From positions 39,256,892-39,320,891 of the forward strand of contig JAPXFY010000026.1 in the NCBI GenBank assembly GCA_030674185.1: DNA of 64,000 nt, written 5' to 3'. The notes beneath the pieces were generated by a model. It saw only the letters and a list, made by a program, of their open reading frames with translations, searched no databases and was not told where the DNA came from. A program made the translations under genes and the position numbers. The stretch's first letter is position 1. Every line of letters starts with the position of its first letter. Shown piece by piece: positions 1 through 10,636 of the stretch. Source of the DNA: Monoplex corrugatus (Eukaryota > Mollusca > Gastropoda > Littorinimorpha > Ranellidae).

Positions 1-120
1 CACACACAGTGTGTGTGCGTGCTTGCGTAGGTATGTGCTATGTCTGTGTGCTATGTCTGTGTGTGTGTACGTACGCGGGCTATGTCTGTGTGTGCGTGTG
101 TTTGTACATCTGTCTGCTCA
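1..120. repeat. TG-rich microsatellite
   Basis: The window opens in alternating purine-pyrimidine sequence dominated by TG/CA with occasional interruptions. The short open frame crossing it (Cys/Val/Leu-rich) is a by-product of the repeat. Confidence 0.85.
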
Positions 121-773
121 TCTGTCAGGCTTGGTAAAATTAATTTCGTTCCCGTCGGGAAGAAACTGGAGTGAGTTAAAGAAAGAGGAGAGAGTGAGAA
201 AGGGAGAGACAAGAGGGAAACAAAGAAACGAGAGAGAGGGAGAGAATCGATGGTAAAACAAAGTACACTTAACCAGTGTAGTGTTACTCATAAATCGTGC
301 ATCTCGAACAGCGCAAGTGCAGCTGAGTAGTTTCCATATCCAAATATAAATGTCATGCCCTGTATCCTCCAGTTACTAGCATGTCACATATATCAAAGAG
401 GTTCTTTGGGTAAACTTGATTTCTATCATGTGCTGTAGTTTAACTCTTCCAGAGGTAGTAGGCAATCAGCAGCGAGTATAGTTTCCTCGTGGAATATTTA
501 AGTTTTTCGCGCATTGTTAACAAACAGCGTTGCCCAGTTTTTCAATTGCTTCACCAAATGCAGATGTTAGTTCTAGTCTGATGCTTTGTAATGGACTCAA
601 GATTTATTTTGTTTTGACTCGTTTCCTTTTCGGCTGGGCTTAAAACAACAATAACAGTAACAATAACAATAACTCGTTTGCCTAACATCAACGATAATGA
701 AAGCTGAAGGAAGTTCTCTCTCTCTGTATGTGTGTGTAAATACATAATGTATATATACTCCTAATCATAATTT
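121..773. other. Non-coding stretch, nothing recognised
   Basis: AT-rich single-copy-looking sequence with a GA-rich patch near 180-245 and a short AACAAT run near 650-672. I see no supported gene, splice structure or RNA gene here. Confidence 0.5.
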
Positions 774-2371
774 AAGGGCCACTTCTTCCTTCCTCTCTAA
801 TTTTAAGTTGAAATAATTGACAATGTTTAGAATTGATTCTATGTTTTATTTCATCATTTCCACACCTGTTTTGGAAAAAGAAATTAGCACAATGACCCAT
901 TAGTGAACAGCACATGCATTTAAAGGAACATCCCCCCCTTTTCAAAAAACAGAAAGTGTCAGATTTGGCCAATCTGTTTTCAATATCGCGTGTGTCCGCC
1001 CCGAGCCTGGATGCATGCTTCACAGCGCCGATGCATCGACCCCACAAGGGTACGGAGTGTGTCCTGAGGGATGGCCGCCCACTCGATCTGCAGGATGTCG
1101 ACCAGCCTGGCCAGGGTGCCCGGTGGGGGGTGGTTGTCCCTGATGCGCCTCCCGAGCACATCCCAGAGGTGTTCAATTGGGTTCAGGTCAGGTGAGCACG
1201 CTGGCCAGGCGAGCACGCTGGCCAGGCCATACGGACGACTTCATGCTGCTCCAGGAAGTCGGTCACAAGGCGTGCTCGATGCGCAGGTGCATTGTCGTCC
1301 TGGAAGATGGCGCCTTGACCAAGGTCCACAAGCGCAGGCAGTGCCACGGCCGCCAGAACCTCGTCCCGGTACCGGACCCCGTTCAGGATGCCGTCAATGG
1401 GGAGCAGGGGGGTCCGGGTACCACGGCTCATGCCACCCCACACCATCACCGACCCGCCGCCGTACCGGTTATGCTCTTGGACAGTGGCGTCAGCGAACCT
1501 CTCCCCTTGACGTCGCCACACCCGAGCCCGGCCATCGTTAAAGGTCAGGGTGAACCTGGACTCATCCGAAAACAAGACCCGGGCCCACTGTTGCCTTGTC
1601 CAGGTCACGTGGTCCCTGGCCCAGGTCATGCGGCGCACTCTGTTGACCGGTGACAGCACGGGTCGGACGGCCGGTCTCCGTGACCTCAAGTTTGCCTCAT
1701 GTAGCCGTCTTCTCACCGTGCTGCAGCTGATGTTAGCACCTGTTGCGTCCCTCAGCTGACCCCTCAAGGTCACCGCAGTGGATGCCCTTTCCCTCAGGAC
1801 GGAGAGGGCAAGGTAGCGGTCTTGCTGTCTTGTCGTTACTCTGGGTCGACCCGTGTGACGCCTTTCCTGGACTGCTCCAGTCTCATTGAAGCGCTCCAGC
1901 AGTCTCTGGATTGTGGAATGCGACACTTCAAGTCGTCTAGCAACTTCCCGCTGCGCTAGGCCTTCATCAAGCAGAGCGAGGGCTCTCCCCCGCTGCTCAT
2001 CCGTCATCCGTCGTCTTGCAAGCATGGTTAAAACGAACCAAGAACGGGTCCTTTTTATCCTCGTCTGCGGGCAACTTTGGCTGGAGTAGTGTTCAAAAAG
2101 GGCTTGCCTTGCACGTGCAAAGCGAATTTTGTCGCTACCTTGCCTGCGTCGTCAGAGAGACCCTGCTGAAGATTCGACAATTTCGTGTGGAAATTGTCTT
2201 CCTTGGGCCGCCCATTGCAAATCGGCAAATCCCCAAACACGTGCCAAAAGGAAACTGCAATGTTGTCTGAGCTCTTATCCATTCAGTTACGGCAACGAAT
2301 TGGAGAAAAGAGTAAGAGAAAATAGGTTATTTCTCCTTTCAAAAATTGACTCAAAAACGTTCCTGGCCCTT
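774..2371 (-). mobile_element. Tc1/mariner-family DNA transposon, inactivated
   Basis: A transposase pseudogene on the minus strand is bracketed by a short inverted repeat: AAGGGCCA at 774-781 and TGGCCCTT at 2364-2371. The enclosed length of about 1.6 kb is normal for Tc1-like elements. TA flanks the left end only (TA overlapping 773-774), so the exact right border and duplication are uncertain. The GC-rich coding part contrasts with the AT-rich flanks. The family call is strong from the transposase; the ends are a moderate-confidence inference. Confidence 0.75.
980..2025 (-). pseudogene. Tc1-like transposase with a 17-bp duplication
   Basis: Translation from the ATG at 2025 gives an N-terminal helix-turn-helix region (EVARRLEVSHSTIQRLLERF, then a GRPRVTT linker). 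The DDE catalytic core follows, with FSDESRF for the first Asp and FQDDNAPAH for the second. The frame is lost at 1194-1227, where GAGCACGCTGGCCAGGC occurs twice in direct tandem. The remainder continues in another frame from about 1216 and carries SPDLNPIEHLW with the third acidic residue, ending at 980 after ARGGHTRY. In a Tc1 family protein these residues cut the transposon ends and join them to TA sites in the nucleus. The 17-bp duplication shifts the frame just before the last catalytic residue, so this copy should not make active enzyme. The rest of the frame is open, which suggests recent damage. Confidence 0.85.
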
Positions 2372-2384
2372 CAATAATGACGTG

Positions 2385-2510
2385 TAGTATATATAATTAT
2401 ATATATATGTATATATGTATATACATATATATTTATATATATATATTTATATATATTTATATATATATTTATATACATATATATACATATTTATATATAT
2501 ATATTCTGAA
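2385..2510. repeat. AT microsatellite (TATATATTTA-type)
   Basis: Runs of TATATA interspersed with TTTA and TATG. It is simple sequence immediately downstream of the Tc1-like element. Confidence 0.85.
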
Positions 2511-2587
2511 GTAGCTTGTTTCGAAACTAGAATAGTATCACATGATTCAATTAAAACAATCTGTAAAATAAAAAAAAGAGGGAGGGA

Positions 2588-2760
2588 AAGAGAAAACCTT
2601 GAAAATCTAGAATAGCAAGAAGCAATAACATTTTTAAAAAGGGGACAGAGAGAAAACCTAAAAAAATCTAGAATAGCAAGAAGCAATCAAAAACATTTTT
2701 AAAAAGGGGACAGAGAGAAAACCTAAAAAAATCTAGAATAGCAAGAAGCAACGAAAAAAA
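2588..2760. repeat. Three tandem copies of a ~60-bp unit
   Basis: The block AGAGAAAACCT ... TCTAGAATAGCAAGAAGCAA ... TTTTTAAAAAGGGGAC is repeated about three times, beginning near 2590, 2647 and 2711, with small indels between copies. Confidence 0.8.
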
Positions 2761-2817
2761 GAGTATGTGATCTGTTTGTAGAGACACCTTAAAATGTTAT
2801 CCCCCTGGAGCATGGTT

Positions 2818-3027
2818 TTTAACTGTTATCTTTTATCTTAACTGGGTTGTCGTTTTTGACGTGGTGTTCGCCCTGGTATGGCTCTAGTAGTCGGCTGGGC
2901 TATAATCAATATGAACTGAACTGTTGTCTTTCATCTTAACCAGTTTGTCGTTTTAGGCGTGGTGTTAGCCCTGATATGGCTTTAGTAGTTGGCTGGGCTA
3001 TGAACAATATGAACTTGAACTTGAACT
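2818..3027 (+). repeat. Two tandem copies of the 3' tail of an RNase-H LINE
   Basis: Two successive ~105-bp copies contain the block GTTGTCGTTTT ... GACGTGGTGTT ... CTAGTAGTCGGCTGGGCTAT and end in AATATGAACTGAA or AATATGAACTTGAAC. The same tail closes the LINE fragments near 6.8, 19.2 and 45.7 kb, so this is that family's 3' UTR. The GAACT/GAACTT repeats at the very end look like the short tandem tail that many non-LTR elements carry. Confidence 0.7.
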
Positions 3028-3414
3028 CCCCCTGGAGTATGGTGTTTGCTCAAAAGGGATTCAACGCACTCGGTTAGTTCCATACTTGCTCCACCCAGTT
3101 CTACCGGCAATTATGTGGTACACTCCCCGAGTCTGCACAAAACCCTGTGCATTGGCAAAGCCTTGAAATTGGTAGAGGGGTGAGGAACACATGAAACGCT
3201 AAGCTAACTCCACCAGAGCGATGGAAACGTTAAGATGGACATCGAACAGGCCAAATTTTAATGTTGTGGGCTGGAACGGAAACGGAGATACCAGATCCAC
3301 AGCTCTGGACATGATTGTGCCAAGGAAATGTATTGTGGGAAGTCTTTTTTTTAAAATACAGTTTGGTTGATGAAATGCAAGTTATAATACCTCATGGTTC
3401 ATCATCATCATGAT
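3028..3414. other. Intergenic, nothing recognised
   Basis: No gene or clear repeat can be supported. A short T/A-rich patch near 3345 precedes the next LINE fragment. Confidence 0.4.
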
Positions 3415-3981
3415 GTGACATGCTGCAAGGCGTTGGTCCATGTTGGTATTGGAGGCAATGAAAAGGCTGACTACCTGGCCAAGAAGGCTACAATGAAAAA
3501 GATGTCTAAGTCTTTGATCCCTTACACAGATGTCAAATCGAAAGTACACCGTTATGATGAGAAATCTGTGGCAGAAGGATTGGAATGAACAGACAGATAA
3601 CAAACGTTTCCAAATCCACCCTTACCTGAAAGAAATGCTCCCATCTGCTGCAGGAAACCGTAAGAAAGAGACAGTGTTATGTAGGTCATGCACGAGTCAC
3701 ACATCCTACACTCACTCGTACCTTTTGAAAAATGAAGCACCATGGTGTATACCGTGTGATGAACCGTTGGGCATCCGACACCACCACCTCAATTGCTGGG
3801 ACTTGTACAATGTGAGACAAAAGCACTACATGGCGGACTCCTTAAAGAAGCACTTCCGAGACGTCCCTCCTGATGCAATTTTCCAGTTTTACAAGCGATC
3901 AGTAGATTGCATTAACGGGTTATTTTCTTTTTGACGTGGCTCTAGTAGTCGGCGGTGTAAGCAATATAAACTAAACTGAAG
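3415..3981 (+). mobile_element. LINE 3' fragment (RNase H end plus C-terminal domain, I/Nimb-like)
   Basis: The translated pieces read GIGGNEKADYLAKKA, the end of an RNase H domain, in one frame. After a one-base shift near 3585 they read a C-terminal region with WNEQTDNK ... ETVLCRSC ... HSYLLKNEAP ... CDEPLGIRHHHLNCWDLYNVR. That Cys/His arrangement is the terminal domain seen after RNase H in I-clade-like non-LTR retrotransposons. The fragment ends in a shortened version of the 3' tail (CTCTAGTAGTCGG, then ACTAAACTGAA). Endonuclease and RT domains are absent, so it is a 5'-truncated, dead copy. Clade assignment is by resemblance only. Confidence 0.75.
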
Positions 3982-3989
3982 GCGTTGGC

Positions 3990-5835
3990 AATCGTGGCCT
4001 TTCGTATGAAACTATCAATTGTCTGTGCAAGTATTTCTCCTACTTTTTTTTACCATCCACTCTGCAAAACTATTTTCTCCCTGGATCTATTTGATCCTTT
4101 TTCCCTGTGGCTTTCCTGTTGTGACTAGGTACTCAAATTTCTCTTGTCTCATAAAATGCCCAGTGCAGTAAATGTTGCTTGTCTTTTCCTCAAATTTCTC
4201 TTGTCTCATAAAATGCCCAGTGCAGTAAATGTTGCTTGTCTTTTCCTAATCTTCTTCATTAATGTTCTTTTTGTTTGTTTCCTTCAAGACTGTCTGGATT
4301 GTTTTCTTTGCTGTTCATGGAACTAGTTAACATTCCTCTCAGAAACCACATATCAGCTGCCTCGATCTTGTTCTGACTTTGCTTGTTGACTGTCCTGACT
4401 TGGCATCCAAACAACAGTATCGGTTCTGTATAGCACTGTAAAACTCCTCTTGATGTTAATTGATAAGCATTTGTTAGTGAGAACGATTTTCGTTTTCTTT
4501 TATGTTATTTTCACTTGGCTACTCTAACTTCATCTTTCATTATTGCTGATCCTTCAAAGTTCTTTCTAACAAAGTGTTCCTTCTGTCTTGGACAAAAAAG
4601 TCTTCAATCTATTCTCCCCATCTATCTAATATTTTCTTTTTCCATGATAATCGTACCATATTTGATTTGAAGCGACCAGTTGACTTGCATGACTTTTTCT
4701 TGTGAGCAATTTCGTCAGTATTTCAGTACATAAACTTGGGTTCTGTTTTGTATCCAATATCTATTTCTTTGCATTTTGCTTCTAGACAAGCTTCCTTAGC
4801 TTCATTGTACTTACTCTCGACTTCCTTATCTATCTTTTTCGTATTCTTCCTCTTTTCCCTTTATTTTCCTTCGTTCATCCATCATGCCTAGGTTTTGTTT
4901 TGTCATCCTGTTTTTCTTTGTTTTTCTTTCAGCGCTAGGGATTTCTTCACAAGCTTCATTTATTGAGCCTTCAAATTTGTCCATTGTTTCTCACCGTCCC
5001 CAGCGTCGTCCAGAACAGAATTTGGTTTGAACATTCGCTTAATTTCGTAGGAGTCGATTTATCTGTCTTTAAGAGTCCAAGAAATAGTTTGGTATTTTTT
5101 ATTTTTCTTCTTCTCTTCCCATTACCGGATTGTGGTCACTGTTGCAGTTTGCGCCTTGTAATATTTTTCCTGTCAGTAAAGAATGTCTAAATCTGTCATT
5201 TGTTGGGATGTAATCTGATTTTTTGTCTATCTCCTGGATTCATCTATGTCCATTTTCTTTTTTTAGGTTGGTTAAACCAAATGTTTCCTATTACGAATTC
5301 ATTTATCTGTGCCTACTTAATGAGTTTCTCTCTCCTTTCACATTTGGCGTACCAATGCCTTGAGTTCCAACTGTCATCTACTTTTTCCTATCCCACTTTA
5401 GCAGCACAGTATCCCGTTATTATTGTATCTTGGTTGTATCTAGTTCTACACAGAAGGTGAAAATTTCTTCCTCAGTACTTGTGGATGTTGGTGCGTTATA
5501 CTTTGACGATGTTGATATCAAATAGCTTGCCCTCCAGTTTAATTAATAAAACGCTGTGTGATATAGCCCAGTATCTTTGATAGACTTTAATTTGTCATTG
5601 TCCATTGTGGTCTTATCCCCTGTTTCTTATGTGTCCTCTCCAGAATATATAAGTTTATACACTTGCGCGATGTTATTGTGCCTGCTCCCATCCATCTCAC
5701 CTCTCCTATTCTAAAATATTGATGTTCATTCTTTCCATTTCTGTCTTGACATTTTCTAATTTCCTTTCTGGAACATTATTCTAACAGTCTATGTTGTAGT
5801 TCTGTTCTTGTATCTTTTAATCTATTCACAGTAGG
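3990..5835 (-). mobile_element. RTE-like LINE, internally deleted and decayed
   Basis: Read on the minus strand, conceptual fragments match the well-known invertebrate endonuclease-RT LINE: a KYNEAKEACLEAKCKEID-like segment near 4750-4830, a linker before the RT near 4600-4700, and C-terminal pieces (YTEPILLFGC-like and GHFMRQEKFE-like) near 4130-4480. The central RT palm motifs are missing, so these parts are joined by an internal deletion, and stops and shifts are frequent. A 57-bp block with TTGTCTCATAAAATGCCC is directly duplicated at about 4136-4192 and 4193-4248. Homologous fragments lie near 20.8-21.3 kb and 54.6-54.9 kb. Confidence 0.6.
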
Positions 5836-6059
5836 CTGATGACGGCGGTCTGGTTTCACGTGCTAGGCACAACTTCCCCTACAGGACTAAGGTGCTCCAG
5901 TGGAGCCCTTATTTACGTCATTCTTTTCTGTTTTTTTCTGCCTGGCCATGATGTTCTCAGGAGGATACGATCGTGGTTCCCCTTTGCCTTCCATTGGTTT
6001 TTGTACAGACACTCCGCTAGCTTTGTCATTCCCATGATTACCCTCAAGGCAGCGGGGAC

Positions 6060-7235
6060 TGATTTTCTGTCAAGGTTTATTCCCTTAGCCTTGGTCTTCC
6101 CCGAGATAACCCCAAAGCAGTGGTATTTTTCTGTTAGGGTTTACTCCCTTAGCCAGGCAATGAAAAGGCTGCGTGGCCAAGAAGGCCACAAGGGAAAAGA
6201 TGTCCGAGTACTTGATTCCTTACACAGATGTCCAATCGAAAGTACACAGTTACGTGAGAAATCTGTGGCAAGAGGATTGGAATGAACAGACAGATAACAA
6301 ATTTTTCCAAATCCGCCCTAGCTTGAAAGAAATGCTCCCATCTGCTGCAGGAAACCGTAAGAAAGAGACAGTGTTATGTAGGTTACACATGGGTTACACA
6401 TCCTACACTCATTTGTAACTTTTGAAAAATGAAGCACCATGGTACATAGCGTGTGACGAGTCGTTGAGCATCAGACACCACCTCCTCGATTGCTGGGACT
6501 TGTACAATGTGAGACAAAAACACTACACGGCAGACTCCTCAAAGGAGCTCTTCCGAGACATCCCTCCTGATGCAATTTTCCAGTTTATACAAGAGATCAA
6601 TAGATTTCACCTGATGTGATTTTACGTCTGTTTTTTTTCTTGAATTGAATTTTAGATTTGCAAAGTTAACGGTGAGCATGGTTTTTAAACTGTCTTCTAA
6701 CTTAACAGGTTGTCCTTTTTTTTGACGTGGTGTAAGCTCTGATATAGCTGTAGTAGTCGGCTGGGCCATAAGCAGTATGAACTGAACTGAACTCCCTTAG
6801 CATTGGTCTCCCCCGAGGTAACCACAAAGCGTGGTATTTTTCTGTTAGGGTTTACTCCCTTAGCCTTGATCTCTCCCAAGATAACCATGAAGCAGTGGTA
6901 TTTTTCTGTTAGGGTTTACTCCCTTAGCCTTGATCTCTCCCCAAGATAACCATGAAGCAGTGGTATTTTTCTGTTAGGGTTTACTCCCTTAGCAAAGCAG
7001 TGGTATTTTTCTGTTAGGGTTTACTCCCTTAGCAAAGCAGTGGTATTTTTCTGTTAGGGTTTACTCCCTTAGCAAAGCAGTGGTATTTTTCTGTTAGGAT
7101 TTACTCCCTTAGCAAAGCAGTGGTATTTTTCTGTTAGGGTTTACTTCCTTAGCTATGATCTCTCCCGAAATAACCACGAAGCAGTAATATTTATCTGTTA
7201 GGGTTTTCTCCCTTATCCTTCGTCTCTCCCGAAAT
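6060..7235. repeat. Minisatellite (39- and ~65-bp units), split by a LINE insertion
   Basis: Units share GCAGTGGTATTTTTCTGTTA followed by GGGTTTACTCCCTTAGC. A long form (~65 bp) adds CTTGATCTCTCCC ... GATAACCATGAA and a short form (39 bp) lacks it; four or more short copies run from about 6970 to 7150. The left end of the array (6060-6153) is separated from the rest by the LINE fragment at 6154-6791. Confidence 0.85.
6154..6791 (+). mobile_element. LINE 3' fragment (I/Nimb-like) inserted in the minisatellite
   Basis: This is the same family as the 3.4-4.0 kb fragment: LWQEDWNEQTDNK, SAAGNRKKETVLCR, a broken Cys/His domain (CDESLSIRHHLLDCWDLYNVR), and DIPPDAIFQF just before the end. The full 3' tail follows, closing with AGTATGAACTGAACTGAA. 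CTCCCTTAGC flanks both sides (6144-6153 and 6792-6801). This could be a target-site duplication, but the same 10 bp recurs in the host minisatellite. There is a stop in the coding part near 6418. Confidence 0.75.
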
Positions 7236-7339
7236 ACCCACAAGGAAGTGGTGCTGCCCACAAGGCAGTGGGCCTGCGTGCCACACGTCTGGGGGCCAGA
7301 CCTTCTTCGAGTCCCTGGAGAGTTCAGCCCGAGTCCGTG

Positions 7340-8475
7340 AAGCGCTCATTTACCGTGTGTCACCACAAGTCTTAGCAAATCAGAGCGCTGGAGCAGCCTT
7401 TTATGTTCCAAAATTTTACATTAAAAAGTCTTTTTTCATTGGGGCAAATGTATCTATATATACAGCAGAATTGGTCGCTGTTGTTCAAGCGTTGCATTAT
7501 TTAATAAGCCTTCAGCCTGTGTCTTTCAAAGTAGTTCTCTTTGTTGATTCAAAATCTGTATTATATGCCTTACAGTCTTTTGATAAAGACACAAGACCTG
7601 ACTTAATTATTGAGGCAAATCATCTAATACATTGATTAAAGATAAATGGCTCGGAAATCAATTTATGCTGGGTGCCTTCTCATGTTGGTCTTCATGGCAA
7701 CAACGTAGTTGACAGAGCAGCTAAATCCGGTGCCCTCCATTCTGAAAATTCCATAGAATTACATGTTAATACCTCGGTAAAAGAAGCTTACAACTCGCTA
7801 GAATTAGCATCATGGATTCGATTTCATGAACATTTAAATGAAAAATTTGTGTCTCAAAAAAGAATCAAAGTTTCAGTTCAAAATATCTGTAAAAAATTGC
7901 AGTATTCCTCGTTATATCATTTGAAATTAATTGTTATGACATATTTTCGTATTCAGCTGAACGCTTTGAAAACAAAATATTGTAAAAACGTTTTATGTAT
8001 TTGCGGCGAACAATTCACATTGTATCACTGTTTTGTTGTTTTTTTACTGCAGAAAGCTTCGTTCCTTTTTACCAAAGACATTTACACAAGGAAACTATCT
8101 TGAAACGCATTTTAAAGAAGTAGTATCGGATCAAGTTTTGTTAGTTAAAATTTCAGAATCATTGGTTCACAGTCCTGTTAATGCGTTACTTTATATTATT
8201 ATTATAATTATGATTATTTTTTGTTTTGTTTTGTTTTTATGACGATTTTTCTTTTACATTATTGATGTTAGCGTTGTTCTAGTTTCATTTCTCTGTTCAT
8301 CCATATCCTTTTTCTTAAGACCTTGCCACTTCCTTTTAATTTTTTTTCCGTCTCTTACTCTGTTCCCCTCTGTCCCCTACCCCCCCCCCCCCCCTAATTT
8401 CATCCTCCATGCCATTTTTTCCCCGTCTAATATCACTTATAGTGAAAAGACGTTAAACCAAACAACGAACGAACC
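7340..8475 (+). mobile_element. LINE 3' fragment with RNase H (second family)
   Basis: An RNase H-like domain is readable from about 7357: YTAELVAVVQALHYL supplies the conserved Glu and LFVDSKSVLYALQSF the following Asp. After an in-frame TGA at 7633-7635, WVPSHVGLHGNNVVDRAAK contributes the closing His/Asp motif. A Cys-containing tail (CKNVLCICGEQFTLYHC) follows. The 3' end shows TATAGTGAAAAGACGTTAAA and then AACAACGAACGAACC, a short tandem tail. RT and endonuclease are missing. A related tail with ATTGTGAACAGACATTAAA lies near 55.65 kb. Confidence 0.7.
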
Positions 8476-9265
8476 ACGGGAGGCACTACATATGGCTTTG
8501 CTGATGGAGAGGCTATGTACCGACAAGAGAGAGACTTACGCATTCTGCTCTCCTTTTCGCATAACTGCAAGCAGTAGTGCTAACCAACGGTGCAGGCTGA
8601 AATCAGAGGTGACCAGCACGCATTCACTAGCCAACACACTAAAAACGCCACATCAGCTATTTAGACATTACATGGCTATAAAATGTCAATGGTAAAAAGA
8701 GATGTAGACTCTATTGCATGATGGCCATAGCAAAACTTGTCAATAGTAAGAGGTGTTACATGAAGGCCAACCATTGATGGAGAAACTGTTCCTTAGCAAG
8801 ACGTATTTCTCACATCCCTGTGAAATGTCTTCCAAGAAATATTTTAACGTTTTTCTGAGTATTCTAGTTGGCCAGATCAGGAATTATAACTCTTATTTAT
8901 AACAATCATCTTGTTGCTACTTGGAACGCAGAGTACGTGATAATTCCCGTGTTAATTTTTTGACACACGTTTGCTTCCAATTTGTTTACCTGGTAACTAA
9001 TGCCATAGGTTTTTGGAGACATTTTCTTGCAGATGGATATTTTGGCGCTTGAGACATGTTCTCAGAGTGAAATCAAATAATAATTTTATCGCTGGCACGT
9101 CATATGGCTCCAGTGGTCGGCGGGGCTATAAGCAACATGTACTGAACTGAACTGCTGGCACGTCAAAAACTGCCTAGAGTTGTATAATTTACCTAGATAG
9201 TGAACTTTTCACAAGCCTTCATAATAAAATCATATGAGATATGCATCGTATTTCAATTTGTTTCA
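8476..9265. other. Upstream of the receptor's first coding exon; mostly unrecognised
   Basis: AT-rich sequence with a decayed I/Nimb-like LINE tail at about 9095-9165 (GGCTCCAGTGGTCGGCGGGG ... TGTACTGAACTGAACTG). TTTCAG at 9261-9266 is a plausible splice acceptor just before the receptor start codon. The promoter and any 5' non-coding exon would therefore lie farther left and cannot be identified. Confidence 0.45.
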
Positions 9266-9281
9266 GAAATATCTAAACTAA

Positions 9282-9471
9282 ATGTCATCAGTAAATAGAA
9301 CTTGGTTCAGTGGTGGTCTTCCCTCCAACCAGCTCATGGAATTTTTTTCACAAAATGAATCGACAGAAGACCCAGACACTGGATTTTGGGATGATGAGGA
9401 ATATTGGCATGCTGCTTCTTACCTGATAGTCAAATTTGGCTATCTCACTGTCGTTGTATGTGGAACTGTAG
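9282..9471 (+). CDS. GPCR exon 1: N-terminus and start of TM1
   Basis: The ATG at 9282 follows a possible acceptor (TTTCAG, 9261-9266), and the exon ends at a strong donor, GTAGGTAAGT (intron from 9472). It encodes 63 complete codons plus one base (phase 1). The first ~45 residues are polar and acidic with NRT at residue 5 and NES at residue 25, two N-glycosylation sequons suited to an extracellular N-terminus. No signal peptide is evident, which is usual for this class. From about residue 47 the sequence becomes hydrophobic (YLIVKFGYLTVVVCGTV), the outer part of TM1. Joining to exon 2 creates GTVGNVLTLL, which contains the GN motif of TM1. This ATG is the only one upstream of TM1 in this frame and exon. 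Confidence 0.85.
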
Positions 9472-9477
9472 GTAAGT

Positions 9478-10197
9478 CATTTAAAATGTTTGTTTTGATG
9501 GCTTTTTTTTTGTCGATTGTTTACAAGGAACCCCCCCTTATTATCTATACTCTATTTCTGTATCTCTTTCTCTCCCTCCCTCTCTCTCTTCCCTGTCTCT
9601 TCCTCTTTCACCCTCTCTCTTACTCGCTCTCTTTCGAAATCTTGCTGCTCAGTTTTGCTGGTCTTCTAGCATTTAAGAAGTATTTTGTGTGCCATAAATG
9701 ACACCAATGATCATTTCTGGAGAAATGTTTGCTTGTCCAGGTCTACATCAAAAGCATGGTGACTTGCCTCAGATTTAATAATTTCAGCGCAAACTGATGT
9801 TGCAGTCATACAGAATATCCATGTTTATGATCTTATGTGGAACTGGCATTGGGCATTGTAGCCCATTCTCACAAACGTTGGCAGTAAGTCGCGAGCGGGT
9901 GAACGGAGATACAGTCTCAGAAAGGTGGTGAGGAGTCTGTTTGGATGAAATTGAGATTTAAGCTGCAACTTGTTTGGTGGGATAATTTTTAAGTGTGTGA
10001 TAACTTTCACAGTGAAATTCGCCCTAAACAACATTAAAACTAGGTAATTGTGGGGGTAGCCAACCCCCACCCAATCCCCTAAAATATTCACGGAAATTAC
10101 AAGACATTGGAGTTTTCATACCGCCACCAAATTTCCACTCCCTTTGGAACTCTAGAAAGACATGCATATCAGACGATGACCATTAATGATGATGATG
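9478..10197. other. Start of receptor intron 1; no gene
   Basis: Contains a CT-rich patch (about 9560-9635) and otherwise unrecognised single-copy-looking sequence. A GATGAT run at 10185-10202 leads into the pentamer satellite. Confidence 0.5.
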
Positions 10198-10575
10198 ATG
10201 ATATGGCATGAATGAATGGCATGAATGAATGGAATTGAATGAATAGAATGGAATGAATGAATAAATGAATAGAATGGAATTTATGAATAGAATGGAATTA
10301 ATAGAATGGAATGAAATGAATGATTGGAGTGGAATGAATGAATGGAACGAATGGAATTGAATGGAATGAATGGAACGAATGGATTTTAATGGAATGAATG
10401 AATGGAACGAATGGAATTGAATGGAATGAATGAATGGAACGAATGGAATTGAATGGAATGAATGAATGGAACGAATGGAATTGAATGGAATGAATGAATG
10501 GAAGGAATGGAATGACTGAATGGAAAAGGAACAAATGGAATTCAATGGAATGAAGGAATGGAATGAGTGGAATGA
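10198..10575. repeat. GAATG pentamer satellite
   Basis: Built from GAATG, GGAAT and AACGAATGGAATT modules with irregular higher-order spacing of about 31-37 bp. His/Ser/Phe-rich open frames on the minus strand are spurious consequences of the repeat. Confidence 0.9.
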
Positions 10576-10636
10576 AATGAAATTTTGGAACAAAAAAGCT
10601 ACGATGGTTAAAACTATGTAATGCCTGATTCGCTCT

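Noticed and set aside
1071..1653. Plus-strand frames of 156 and 158 codons
   Set aside because: Antisense of the Tc1-like transposase; GC-rich sequence keeps the opposite strand open. The same holds for 14254-14810.
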